A stretch of DNA of 64,000 nt. Source: Hymenobacter pini. GTDB lineage: Bacteria; Bacteroidota; Bacteroidia; Cytophagales; Hymenobacteraceae. Positions 35,184 to 43,633 of this stretch are shown here, in pieces. Location: assembly GCF_020421205.1 (NCBI RefSeq), contig NZ_JAIZZH010000003.1, forward strand, positions 62,001 to 126,000. The letters are read 5' to 3'. The notes below the pieces were generated by a model. It saw only the letters and a program-made list of their open reading frames with translations. It made no database searches and was not told the origin of the DNA. Position numbers and translations under genes: made by a program. The first letter of the stretch is position 1. Each line of letters opens with the position of its first letter.

Positions 35184-35927
35184 TTAGATAGACGTTCCGT
35201 TGTTTGCTTTATCCCCCTGACCAGGCGTGGCGGACGCTTTATCCGAACCAGCCTTGGTGGGGTTTTCCTTCATCTGACCGGTGGTCATGGTCGAGTCGGC
35301 AGTGGGCACATTGGCATTAGCGCCACCGGCTTTCACCATATCGGCTAGCCCGTCGGGGCCTTTGCCCAGTTGCAGGGCACGCACGTACATGGCAATCTTC
35401 CAGCGTTCCTCGGGGTTCACCTGCGAGCCGTGCGGCATCATGCGGTTCCTGCCCCACTGAATCACGTGGTAGATGTGACCATCGTTCATCGTTTTATAGG
35501 CACCGGCCGAGTAGTTCGGCACGCCTTTGAACTTCACTCCTACCGGGCCCTGACCGTCGCCCTGCTCACCGTGACAGTGTTGGCAGTTGCGCGAATACAG
35601 CACCTTGCCTTCTTCCAGATTCTCCTTGGTGTAGGGGAACGGGTTGCGCAAAGTGGTTTCGGCCGTGGCCACATCGTCTTTGCCGATGTGGGTATAGTAG
35701 TTCATTTTACCACGGGGCACGGTTCCGACAGCCGGGGTGCGCTCATTAATGCCCATCGGGTTTACCGTGTTGGCATTAATCTGGCGCAGCGGGTCGTACG
35801 GAATCGATTCGTACATCTCCGGAGCATACTCCAGGCCGGGGTCATCGGCGCGGTTGCAGGCGGTGGTGAACACCGATGCCAGCAGAACCGCCGACGCTTG
35901 CAGAGTTAGTTTCAGCGAATGCGTCAT
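35184..35927 (-). CDS. actE: alternative complex III subunit ActE, monoheme cytochrome c lipoprotein
   Basis: A 247-residue protein. The signal ends in a lipobox (SVFTTACNR, Cys24), so it is anchored by lipid in the periplasm. A single CXXCH heme site is at residues 115-119 (NCQHCHGEQGDGQGP), with a probable distal Met in NRMMPHGSQV. The last 50 residues are a disordered Thr/Lys/Gly-rich tail. ActE passes electrons from ActA toward the oxidase. Its ATG shares one base with the actD stop (TAATG), a sign of coupled translation. Confidence 0.92.
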   Translation of the reverse strand: MTHSLKLTLQASAVLLASVFTTACNRADDPGLEYAPEMYESIPYDPLRQINANTVNPMGINERTPAVGTVPRGKMNYYTHIGKDDVATAETTLRNPFPYTKENLEEGKVLYSRNCQHCHGEQGDGQGPVGVKFKGVPNYSAGAYKTMNDGHIYHVIQWGRNRMMPHGSQVNPEERWKIAMYVRALQLGKGPDGLADMVKAGGANANVPTADSTMTTGQMKENPTKAGSDKASATPGQGDKANNGTSI

Positions 35928-36451
35928 TAGAACTTAGACATTTCTTTTTGGTTCACCTCCGAAGCACCGTTGTCACGCAGCAGCTGAGTCAGCTTGGTCA
36001 TGTCGGTGTTTTCGTTCACTTCGATGGCCACCACGAATTTATCGTCGGTGGAGCGCACGTCCAGTACCGGAGTTTTCCAGCGGGGATACAGTTTGCTGAT
36101 GGTGTAGAAGGTGATTACCATGCCATGACAGCAGAAGAATACCGTCAGCTCGAAGGATACCGGGATGAAGGAGGGCAGCGCAATGTGGGGCTTACCACCA
36201 ATGATCATTGGCCAGTCGAAGCCCAGCGTGTAAATCTGCAGCCACAGTGCGAAGCACAGGCCGGTAAGGCCGTAGAAGAACGCGGCAATGGGCAGACGAG
36301 AGCGTTCGATGCCGAGGGCATCGTCCATGCCGTGAATCGGGAACGGCGTGAAAACTTCGTAGATCTTAACGCCCGCCTCGCGGACGTTTTCAACGGCGTG
36401 CAGCAGCACGTCTTCGTCATCGAAGACACCGAGGGCGAAGCGCTTAGTCAT
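35927..36451 (-). CDS. actD: alternative complex III subunit ActD (DUF3341)
   Basis: A 174-residue protein of the DUF3341 family: an N-terminal soluble alpha-beta part (FALGVFDDEDVLLHAVENVR, PFPIHGMDDALG), two membrane helices (LPIAAFFYGLTGLCFALWLQ and LTVFFCCHGMVITFYTISKL) and a soluble C-terminal strand-rich part. ActD is a structural membrane subunit of ACIII without cofactors. Its start overlaps the actC stop by 8 bases. Confidence 0.92.
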   Translation of the reverse strand: MTKRFALGVFDDEDVLLHAVENVREAGVKIYEVFTPFPIHGMDDALGIERSRLPIAAFFYGLTGLCFALWLQIYTLGFDWPMIIGGKPHIALPSFIPVSFELTVFFCCHGMVITFYTISKLYPRWKTPVLDVRSTDDKFVVAIEVNENTDMTKLTQLLRDNGASEVNQKEMSKF

Positions 36452-37901
36452 GCTTATCGTAGTTTACAGAGGCCGAGGCGGGAACTCCGTGAGTGGTGGC
36501 AGGCTGATGAGCGTGGTGGTGCGGGTCGTGGCCGGTATAGGTCGGGCCGTTGTCCACCGTGTATTTCAGTACCGATTTCACTTCCGCCATGTTGATAACG
36601 GGGAAGAACTTAGCAAACAGCAGGAACAGGGTGAAGAACAGGCCCAGCGTACCTACATAGATGCCGATGTCTATCCAGCTCGGCGAGAACATAGCCCAGC
36701 TCGAAGGCAGGTAGTCGCGGTGCAGCGAGGTTACGATAATTACGAAACGCTCGAACCACATACCGATATTCACGATGATAGAGAGGATGAACGTAAGCGG
36801 GATGCTGTAACGCACCCGACGAATCCACACCAGCTGCGGGGTGATTACGTTGCAGGTCATCATCGACCAGTAAGCCCACCAGTAAGGACCGGTAGCGCGG
36901 TTGATGAAGGCGTATTGCTCAAACTCAACCTGCGAGTACCAGGCAATGAAGAACTCGGTGATGTATGCTACCCCTACAATCGAGCCCGTAATCATCATGA
37001 TTTTGTTCATGAGGGCAATGTGCTCGATGGTAATGTAGTCTTCCAGCTTGAATACCACGCGGGTGATGAGCATCAGCGTGAGTACCATGGCGAAGCCCGA
37101 GAAGATAGCACCAGCTACGAAATAGGGCGGGAAGATAGTGGTGTGCCAGCCCGGTACTACCGAGGTTGCAAAGTCCATCGATACGATGGTGTGCACCGAC
37201 AGTACCAGCGGGGTCGAAACACCAGCCAGAATCAGCGAAACCGTTTCGTAGCGGCTCCAATGTTTGGCCGAGCCTTTCCAGCCCATGCTCAGCAGCGAGT
37301 AAGCGTGGCGGGCAATAGGACCTTTCGCACGGTCACGGATGGTAGCGAAGTCGGGCACCAGACCCGTGTACCAGAACACCAGCGACACGGTGAAGTAGGT
37401 TGAAATTGCAAACACGTCCCACAACAGCGGCGAGTTGAAGTTTACCCACAACGAGCCGAAGGTATTCTGCAGCGGGAATACCCAGTAAGCCAGCCACGGA
37501 CGGCCCATGTGCAGAACCGGGAACATGGCGGCGCAGATTACGGCAAAGATGGTCATTGCCTCAGCTGCGCGGTTAATGGAAGTCCGCCACTTCTGACGGA
37601 ACAGCAGAAGAACGGCTGAAATCAGGGTGCCGGCGTGGCCGATACCTACCCACCACACGAAGTTGGTGATGTCCCAGGCCCAGCCGACAGTTTTGTTCAG
37701 ACCCCATTCGCCGATACCGTACCACAGGGTCCGGTACACGGAGTAGAAGAAGACACCGAGAAAGATCAGGGCCACGGTCAGGGCCGCCATCCACCGGACG
37801 TTCGGGGCGGCTTCTACCTGGCGCGCCACGTCCTGGGTGACGTCGTGGTACGTTTTCCCCCCGGTAACGAGCGGCTCCCGTACAGGCGATACGTGCTGCA
37901 T
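36444..37901 (-). CDS. actC: alternative complex III subunit ActC (NrfD-like quinol-binding subunit)
   Basis: A 485-residue NrfD/PsrC family membrane protein with about ten helices. The start region is soluble (VSPVREPLVTGG), then WMAALTVALIFLGVFFYSVY and VWWVGIGHAGTLISAVLLLF, with the family-typical HAGTLISA and MGRPWLAYWVFPLQN stretches. ActC carries the likely quinol oxidation site of ACIII. A His-rich tail (PHHHAHQP) follows the last helix. It lies 78 bases downstream of actB. Confidence 0.93.
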   Translation of the reverse strand: MQHVSPVREPLVTGGKTYHDVTQDVARQVEAAPNVRWMAALTVALIFLGVFFYSVYRTLWYGIGEWGLNKTVGWAWDITNFVWWVGIGHAGTLISAVLLLFRQKWRTSINRAAEAMTIFAVICAAMFPVLHMGRPWLAYWVFPLQNTFGSLWVNFNSPLLWDVFAISTYFTVSLVFWYTGLVPDFATIRDRAKGPIARHAYSLLSMGWKGSAKHWSRYETVSLILAGVSTPLVLSVHTIVSMDFATSVVPGWHTTIFPPYFVAGAIFSGFAMVLTLMLITRVVFKLEDYITIEHIALMNKIMMITGSIVGVAYITEFFIAWYSQVEFEQYAFINRATGPYWWAYWSMMTCNVITPQLVWIRRVRYSIPLTFILSIIVNIGMWFERFVIIVTSLHRDYLPSSWAMFSPSWIDIGIYVGTLGLFFTLFLLFAKFFPVINMAEVKSVLKYTVDNGPTYTGHDPHHHAHQPATTHGVPASASVNYDKHD

Positions 37902-37979
37902 AGTTGTTTGGACTTAAAGGAGTAGAGAGGGAGGGCACCAATGCAGTGGGCGTTGTTGCCCTCCCCCGTGGCTCAGTTT

Positions 37980-40900
37980 CTAGGCGTTAAACTCCGACGT
38001 TTCGGTGTTGCGAATCTTCGTCAGGTACGTGATGTTCGGCTGTACGTTGATGGAATCCAGTACGTGGAACGCACGCTCACCGTCTTCGCGACGCAGCAGT
38101 TTCGAAATCCGCGACTCGGGGTCACGCATATCGCCGAATACGATGGCCTGAGTGGGGCAGCTCTGGGCGCAAGCCGAAACAACTTCGCCATCTTTCGGAC
38201 GACGCTTCTGCTTCTTAGCTTCCAGTTTGCCGAGTTGGATACGCTGCACGCAAAGCGAGCATTTTTCCATTACCCCGCGGGCCCGTACCGTTACGTCCGG
38301 GTTCAGCACCATGCGGCCCAGGTCGGTGAACATGTGGCCGTTTACAGACTCGAACTTCTCGTTGGTGTAGTACGAGAACCAGTTGAAGCGACGCACCTTG
38401 TAGGGGCAGTTGTTAGCGCAATAACGCGTGCCTACGCAGCGGTTGTAGGTCATCTGGTTCAGACCCTCCGAGCTGTGCGTAGTAGCCAGTACCGGGCACA
38501 CCGTTTCGCACGGAGCGTGGTTGCAGTGCTGGCACATCATCGGCTGGAAGATAACCTGCGGGTTCTCGGAGGGGTCCTCCATGGCCGCGTAGGTATCCAG
38601 CTTGCCTTTGGTTTCGAAGTCCGATTTGTGGGCGTCGGAGCTGTAGTACCGGTCGATCCGCATCCAGTGCATCTCGCGACGGTTAATTACCTCTTGCTTA
38701 CCTACTACAGCCACGTTGTTCTCAGCCTGGCACCCAACTACGCACGAGCCGCAGCCGATGCACGAGTTGAGGTCGATGGCCATACCCCAGTGGTGGTTCT
38801 TATACTCGTAGTCCTGCCACAGCGAAACCTTGTTAGGCTTCTGCGGACCGTCAGGAGTCGAAATTTTCTCGTATTCCGTTACTTCTTTCGGATCCTTGAT
38901 GTACTGCGCCAGCGTAGCTTCCTGCACCACCGGCTTGCGGTCCATGATGGTGTGGTGCGTCTGGGTTTGAGCAATTGGCTCTTTGGTACCCGTTGCTGTC
39001 AGCGTTACCGAAGCAACGTAGTTGATGGCATCGTTGCGCATCTGCAGCAGGGGCAGCACGTTCTGGCCCAAGTCGTTGCCAACTTTACCAGCTTTTGTGC
39101 GGCCGTAGCCCAGCGCAATACCGATGGTGCCAGCAGCCTGACCGGGCTGCACCAGAATGGGCAGCTCTACGGACTTACCGTTGGCCGTAACTTTTACCAT
39201 GTCGCCCTGCTCCCACTTCTGGGCTTCGGCGTACTTGCGAGGTACCGTTACGTAGTTGCCCCAGGTAGCCTTGGTTACAGGGTCGGGCAGTTCTTGCAGC
39301 CAGGGGTTGTTAGCATCAGTACCGCTGCCAACGCCTACTTTCTCGTACACGGTCAGCTCGATGCCCGAAGGCTTCGGAGCCGATTTGATGGCTGAAATAG
39401 CCGAAGTAGCGTCGAGAGCGGCAGCAGCTTGGGCGGGAGCAGCCGGAGCGGCCGAGCCCATGGCTACACCGTCGTGCACGGCTTTGTCCCAAGCTTTGTT
39501 GAAGTCGCCACCCAGCACACCTTTCCACTGAGCGCGGAGGTAGTTGTAGTAGCTAGTGGGGTTGCCAGCCCAGGTCAGCAGCGAATCCTGCGCCTGACGC
39601 GTAGCAAACAGGGGCGTAATAACCGGCTGAGCAAGGCTCAGGTAACCGCGCTTGGGCTCATAGTCATTCCACGACTCCAAGAAGTGGTGGTCAGGAGCGG
39701 CGTAGGTGCACAGCTCGCCGGTTTCGTCCAGACGGTCGTTCAGCGAGATGGTCGTGCGAACCTTACCAGCTTTCAGAGCGGCAGCCAAGTCGGCACCCAT
39801 CGGGTGGTCGAACACCGGGTTGGCGTGGTAGAAGATAACCGCGCCTACCTGACCAGCGCTGATAGCCTTGAGCAGAGCGCTCATTTTGGCGTCATCGCCT
39901 TGGCGAACCAGCGAAGGGTTGGCAACATCAACGGCCGCTGAAGCCAGCTTCTGGTTGATGGCCGCTACCAGCGTTTGAATAGCTGGGTCGTTGGAGCCCG
40001 AAACTACCAAACCGCGCGAACCGGCTTTCGTCAGTTCAGCAGCAACAGTCTGAATGCGCTTGTCAGTGTAAGAAGAAGCGCTACCGCCACCCACAACAGC
40101 ATTGTACACGGCCAGCACTGCCTCCCCCATTTCCGAGGGTTTCAGGGGCACACGTACGTCGGCATTGGAACCAGTCAGCGAAAGGTTGCTTTCAAACTGA
40201 TAATGGCGCGACATGCTGCGCTTCTCGCTCGAAACCTTGCGGTTGGTTACGTACTGACGGGCAAATTCAACCGGCGACAGCCAGGTACCAAGGAAGTCAG
40301 CACCGAAGCTTACAATTACGTCAGCCTTGCTGAAGTCGTAGGCGGGCAATACACCACCGTTGGCACGCAGCAGGCCTGAGGCCGAATTCACATCGTACAT
40401 TACGTGCTCAGTGCCCGCGTAACGACCAGCAAACTCCGCAATTACCTTTTTGGTAGAGGGGCTGATGATGGTATGCGACACGATAGCCACGCGACCAGCA
40501 CCGGCCAAGGCACTGCGTACCTCTTGGTCTAGCTGGTCTTTGTCAATCTTGGCACCCTTCTTGGCGAAGTGCTGCAATCGAGCACCATCGTAGAGGCTCA
40601 GCACTGAGGCTTGAGCCCGGGCCGACAAACCACCGCGCGTAATGGGCGACTCGGGGTTACCCTCCAGCTTGATCGGACGACCCTCGCGGGTTTTCACCAG
40701 CACGCTGTTGTAGTCCTGGCCGTTGAAGAACGTGGAGGCGTAGAAGTTGGCAATACCCGGATCAACCTCTTCAGGCTTGTTGAGGTAGGGAATAGCCTTT
40801 TTAATGGGGGTCTCGCAACTGGCGAGGGTGGCCGCGGCAATGCCGAAGCCCATGAGCTTGAGGAAGTCGCGGCGCGGGGCCACCGTGGCATCCGAGGTGC

Positions 40901-41015
40901 CGTGGGATTCCTTCACCGGCAGGAAGTCAGCAAACTCAGTGAGTGCATTCTTCACGAACTCCGGTGAGTTCTCCAGTTCCTCAATTCCCTTCCAGTACTT
41001 AGGCGACTCTTGCAT
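37980..41015 (-). CDS. actB: alternative complex III subunit ActB (molybdopterin-like plus iron-sulfur subunit)
   Basis: A 1011-residue protein with a twin-arginine motif (Arg48-Arg49, PRRDFLKLMGFGIAAATLASC) and a possible lipid-anchored Cys67. Residues about 70-720 are like a molybdopterin oxidoreductase catalytic chain, but known ActB proteins bind no molybdenum. The C-terminal 260 residues are an NrfC-like ferredoxin domain with Cys groups from residue 752: CIGCGSCVVGC, CQHCNHAPCETVCP, CVGTRYCANNCP, and CSLC with CAQSCP, sufficient for four clusters. It passes electrons from the quinol site to the ActA hemes. A 153-base spacer with an 8-mer repeat separates it from actA. Confidence 0.95.
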   Translation of the reverse strand: MQESPKYWKGIEELENSPEFVKNALTEFADFLPVKESHGTSDATVAPRRDFLKLMGFGIAAATLASCETPIKKAIPYLNKPEEVDPGIANFYASTFFNGQDYNSVLVKTREGRPIKLEGNPESPITRGGLSARAQASVLSLYDGARLQHFAKKGAKIDKDQLDQEVRSALAGAGRVAIVSHTIISPSTKKVIAEFAGRYAGTEHVMYDVNSASGLLRANGGVLPAYDFSKADVIVSFGADFLGTWLSPVEFARQYVTNRKVSSEKRSMSRHYQFESNLSLTGSNADVRVPLKPSEMGEAVLAVYNAVVGGGSASSYTDKRIQTVAAELTKAGSRGLVVSGSNDPAIQTLVAAINQKLASAAVDVANPSLVRQGDDAKMSALLKAISAGQVGAVIFYHANPVFDHPMGADLAAALKAGKVRTTISLNDRLDETGELCTYAAPDHHFLESWNDYEPKRGYLSLAQPVITPLFATRQAQDSLLTWAGNPTSYYNYLRAQWKGVLGGDFNKAWDKAVHDGVAMGSAAPAAPAQAAAALDATSAISAIKSAPKPSGIELTVYEKVGVGSGTDANNPWLQELPDPVTKATWGNYVTVPRKYAEAQKWEQGDMVKVTANGKSVELPILVQPGQAAGTIGIALGYGRTKAGKVGNDLGQNVLPLLQMRNDAINYVASVTLTATGTKEPIAQTQTHHTIMDRKPVVQEATLAQYIKDPKEVTEYEKISTPDGPQKPNKVSLWQDYEYKNHHWGMAIDLNSCIGCGSCVVGCQAENNVAVVGKQEVINRREMHWMRIDRYYSSDAHKSDFETKGKLDTYAAMEDPSENPQVIFQPMMCQHCNHAPCETVCPVLATTHSSEGLNQMTYNRCVGTRYCANNCPYKVRRFNWFSYYTNEKFESVNGHMFTDLGRMVLNPDVTVRARGVMEKCSLCVQRIQLGKLEAKKQKRRPKDGEVVSACAQSCPTQAIVFGDMRDPESRISKLLRREDGERAFHVLDSINVQPNITYLTKIRNTETSEFNA

Positions 41016-41028
41016 CGTGTTGTTGGAA

Positions 41029-41083
41029 CTTAGGGTCTTAGAGACTTAGGGACTTGGCTTTCGGGCCCGATAAGTCGCTAAGT
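41029..41083. repeat. 8-mer tandem/inverted element between actA and actB
   Basis: The plus strand reads CTTAGGGT, CTTAGAGA, CTTAGGGA, CTTGGCTT, then the palindrome TCGGGCCCGA, then TAAGTCGC, TAAGT. Arms 41044-41055 and 41072-41083 match in 11 of 12 positions. The design is that of the 7-mer elements nearby, but with an 8-base period. Confidence 0.7.
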
Positions 41084-41168
41084 AGGCTGTTTTTAAAGGT
41101 AGGTGGGGCCTTGGGCAGCCCGCGTGCGGCACGTGGCCAGCAACGCAGGCGCCCAAGGCCCTAGCTTA

Positions 41169-42503
41169 CTAGTAGTGGCACTTCGAGCACTCGGTACCGC
41201 CGTTCGACGACACGGTGAAGGGCACAGCGCCATTAGCCGAATCGTGCAGCTTCACGAGGTTGTCGTAGTAGCCGTTGCCCTTGGTGTTGAGCGGGGTTTC
41301 GCGGTGGCAGTTGATGCACCAACCCATCGTCAGGGGCGAATACTGATATACCACTTCCATGTTCTGGATGGGACCGTGGCAGGTCTGGCACTCGATGCCA
41401 CCTACTTGGGTGTGCTGCGAGTGGTTAAAGTATGCCAAGTCGGGCAGGTTGTGGATGCGCACCCACTGGATGGGCTGCTTCCGCTCGATGGCGCGGTAAA
41501 TCTTCTTGATTTCAGGCGACTCCGTTTTGATCTGCGAGTGGCAGTTCATACAGATGTTCGGCGACGGAATGTTGGCCGACTTGCTCTTGTATACCGAGGT
41601 GTGGCAGTAGGCGCAGTTGATCTGATGCTCACCAGCGTGCAGCTTATGCGAGAAGGCAATGGGCTGCGTGGGCTGGTAGCCCTGCTGCAGACCTACGCCC
41701 ATGGCACCCTGGATAGACTCGTACAGCACCGCCAGCACAAACACGATACCTACAATGGCACGTACGGCCGTTGATTTGTAGATTTTCGAGAAGTCGAAGC
41801 GCTGATCAATTACTTCAATGTCGCGGCCATCGAGGTCCTTACGGCCCCGCAGCACATCCTTCATGATGTTGGCAATGATTACCAGCGTTACCACCAGTAC
41901 AATCAGCACTACCACCAGCACAATGAGCAGGATGTTCATGTACTTACCAGCACCAGCTTCGTCGCCAGCAGCAGCAGCCGTGCCATCCACAGCAGCCTGG
42001 TCACCACTTTTTGCGGTCAGGTTTGTACCCGCCGGTTGCTTTCCCTCTTCCGAAGTGATGTAAGCAACAATCGAGGTGATTTCAGCATCCGACAGCTGAA
42101 AGCTGGGCATTTGCTGCTTCTGGTACTGGTTGAAGATTTTCACAGCATATTCGTCGCCGCTGGCCACTACTTTGCTGGAATTCTTGATCCAAGGAATAAT
42201 CCACGACATCGGCCGACGCTTGGTAATGCCACCCAGAGCCGGGCCTACTACCACGTCATTCACGGCGTGGCATTGGGCGCAGTTACCTTTGAAAAGAGCG
42301 TCGCCGGCGGCAATGGCAGCAGCGTCACCAGCGGGGGCGCCAGCTGCGGCGGCGGGGGCAGCGGCCGCCGTAGCGCCGGGTGCCACGCCTGCTTTGCTCG
42401 GATCGGCCGCAGTGCCTTGCGCGAAGGATGAGCCTACGCTAACAAAGAACAGAGACAGAGCGAGAAAGAGGCGGGAAAGGGGTCGTAGTCGGATGCTATC
42501 CAT
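41169..42503 (-). CDS. actA: alternative complex III subunit ActA, multiheme cytochrome c with extra N-terminal heme domain
   Basis: A 444-residue protein from the ATG at 42503 (signal peptide SRLFLALSLFFVSVGSSFAQ). It has six CXXCH sites at residues 75-79, 297-301, 318-322, 372-376, 396-400 and 439-443. The first lies in a class I cytochrome c domain (NCAQCHAVNDVVVGPALGG, with QQMPSFQL as probable Met ligand). A helix (189-212) and a second helix (247-263) precede the pentaheme domain known from ActA proteins. It collects electrons from ActB. It is the first gene of the block and has a strong promoter. Confidence 0.93.
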   Translation of the reverse strand: MDSIRLRPLSRLFLALSLFFVSVGSSFAQGTAADPSKAGVAPGATAAAAPAAAAGAPAGDAAAIAAGDALFKGNCAQCHAVNDVVVGPALGGITKRRPMSWIIPWIKNSSKVVASGDEYAVKIFNQYQKQQMPSFQLSDAEITSIVAYITSEEGKQPAGTNLTAKSGDQAAVDGTAAAAGDEAGAGKYMNILLIVLVVVLIVLVVTLVIIANIMKDVLRGRKDLDGRDIEVIDQRFDFSKIYKSTAVRAIVGIVFVLAVLYESIQGAMGVGLQQGYQPTQPIAFSHKLHAGEHQINCAYCHTSVYKSKSANIPSPNICMNCHSQIKTESPEIKKIYRAIERKQPIQWVRIHNLPDLAYFNHSQHTQVGGIECQTCHGPIQNMEVVYQYSPLTMGWCINCHRETPLNTKGNGYYDNLVKLHDSANGAVPFTVSSNGGTECSKCHY

Positions 42504-42550
42504 AGCACAATTTGACTGGAAAAAAGAAACGCGGGGGTGCTTCAAGGCCA

Positions 42551-42581
42551 CAAATGTAGGTCGGGAAACCCAGAGAACAAA
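42551..42581 (-). promoter_or_regulatory. actA promoter: TTTG-N19-TACATTTG
   Basis: On the minus strand TTTG (42581-42578), a 19-base spacer, and TACATTTG (42558-42551) match the Bacteroidota sigma-A promoter exactly in both boxes and spacing. The predicted start near 42545 leaves a leader of about 42 bases. Confidence 0.82.
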
Positions 42582-42856
42582 CCTGCCCCGGCTAATTTTC
42601 GCCCTATTCAAGTAGCTTAGAAACATTCTAAAAAGCATCGTCAGCCCTGCTAAAGCACTATTCTAAGGTGTACCGCTCAAGTCCGGGCCTGCGGGGTTCA
42701 CACCTTAATATATAGTACTCTCGGCAGACTGCCCTTCTTCTGTTCTAACAGCACACCTCGCCAGGTGTTTGGGTTGTTAGCTGATGTTCAGTGGCTTACT
42801 AGCACTCCGACAGCAGAAAAGAAAGACCTAGGTGTAGCAGGTGCCAACAATTCTGT

Positions 42857-42864
42857 TATCTTTG
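42857..42864 (+). promoter_or_regulatory. rpsF operon -7 element (TATCTTTG)
   Basis: Exact match to TAnnTTTG, 41 bases before the rpsF ATG. No clear -33 box is seen. Confidence 0.6.
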
Positions 42865-42905
42865 CCCCCTCATTTAGTTTTTCACACAATTTTCACCCCG
42901 TCGTA

Positions 42906-43280
42906 ATGGCAGTAAGAAATTACGAGACGGTCTTCATTCTGACTCCCGTGCTGAACGAGAGCCAAGTGCAAGAGACGGTCGAGAAGTTCTCGCAGGTGCT
43001 TAAGGAAAATAGCGCCGACATCATCAACACTGAAGCTTGGGGCCTCAAGAAACTGGCGTACCCGATTCAGAAGAAAAACACTGGTTACTACTTCCTGGTA
43101 GAGTTCACCGGCGAAGGTAACGTGGTTGACACCCTGGAACTGGCTTTCCGTCGTGATGAGCGGGTTATCCGTTTCCTCACCACAGTACTGGACAAGCACG
43201 CCGTAGCCTACGGTGAGCGTCGTCGTAAAGGCGAAATGAACCAGTCGAAAGCAAAACAATCGGAAGCCGTAGCCCAGTAA
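42906..43280 (+). CDS. rpsF: 30S ribosomal protein S6
   Basis: A 124-residue protein from the ATG at 42906 ([20 protein letters not shown]); an earlier in-frame start would precede the promoter box and is rejected. The S6 fold signatures are present: [20 protein letters not shown] and [22 protein letters not shown] sequence. S6 pairs with S18 on 16S rRNA helices in the small subunit platform. It starts the rpsF-rpsR-rplI operon, 4 bases before rpsR. Confidence 0.97.
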   Translation: MAVRNYETVFILTPVLNESQVQETVEKFSQVLKENSADIINTEAWGLKKLAYPIQKKNTGYYFLVEFTGEGNVVDTLELAFRRDERVIRFLTTVLDKHAVAYGERRRKGEMNQSKAKQSEAVAQ

Positions 43281-43284
43281 GACC

Positions 43285-43536
43285 ATGAGCCTCGCCAACG
43301 AAAAGATCCACAAGCAGGACAACCGCAAAAAGTACTGCCGCTTCCAGAAGAACGGTATTAAGTACGTTGATTACAAAGACCCGAACTTCCTGCTGAAGTT
43401 TGTGAACGAGCAGGGCCGCATCCTGCCCCGTCGTATTACCGGCACCAGCCTGAAGTTTCAGCGCAAGGTAGCTCAGGCCGTTGCCAAGGCACGTCACCTG
43501 GCCCTGATGCCCTACGTAACCGACTCTTTGAAATAA
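43285..43536 (+). CDS. rpsR: 30S ribosomal protein S18
   Basis: An 83-residue protein. KYCRFQKNGIKYVDYKDPNF and the conserved LPRRITGTSLKFQRKVAQAV and KARHLALMPY stretches are diagnostic. The first Cys of the family is retained (YCRF). It binds beside S6. It is followed by an inverted 7-mer element before rplI. No single-strand binding protein or priB gene lies in this operon, unlike in Escherichia coli. Confidence 0.97.
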   Translation: MSLANEKIHKQDNRKKYCRFQKNGIKYVDYKDPNFLLKFVNEQGRILPRRITGTSLKFQRKVAQAVAKARHLALMPYVTDSLK

Positions 43537-43623
43537 GTTTCTAGTTATTGGTTGCTAGTTGCTGGTTAATGCCCACTCGCATTAAGCCGATAACTAAAAA
43601 CCAGAAACCAGAAACCAGAAACT
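43536..43623. repeat. inverted 7-mer tandem element between rpsR and rplI
   Basis: Left arm 43536-43572 reads AGTTTCT, AGTTATT, GGTTGCT, AGTTGCT, GGTTAATGC. The right arm (43579-43623), on the minus strand, reads AGTTTCT, GGTTTCT, GGTTTCT, GGTTTTT, AGTTATC and ends in TTAATGC. The outer 7-mers are perfectly paired. The element begins on the last base of the rpsR stop and ends 11 bases before rplI. Confidence 0.82.
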
Positions 43624-43633
43624 AATTCTCGAC

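Larger units (their letters stand above)
42504..42905. other. 402-base divergent intergenic region actA / rpsF
   Basis: No gene is seen here. It holds the actA promoter (minus strand, 42551-42581), a hairpin with 8-bp arms 42664-42671 and 42700-42707 extended by three further pairs across a 2-base bulge, and the rpsF -7 box at 42857. I looked for a tRNA and for an S6:S18-type leader and found neither with confidence. Confidence 0.6.

Noticed and set aside
37980..41015. ActB as a molybdenum oxidoreductase
   Set aside because: The fold is molybdopterin-enzyme-like, but the six-gene act context identifies it as ActB, which lacks the cofactor in characterised complexes.
42640..42850. A tRNA or S6:S18-binding leader upstream of rpsF
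   Set aside because: The hairpin at 42664-42707 lacks cloverleaf arms, and I see no convincing CCG-type S6:S18 motif; the promoter box at 42857 also puts this region upstream of the transcript.
43536..43623. CRISPR-like array
   Set aside because: The units are 7 bases, directly abutting, inverted in the second half, with no spacers and no cas genes.
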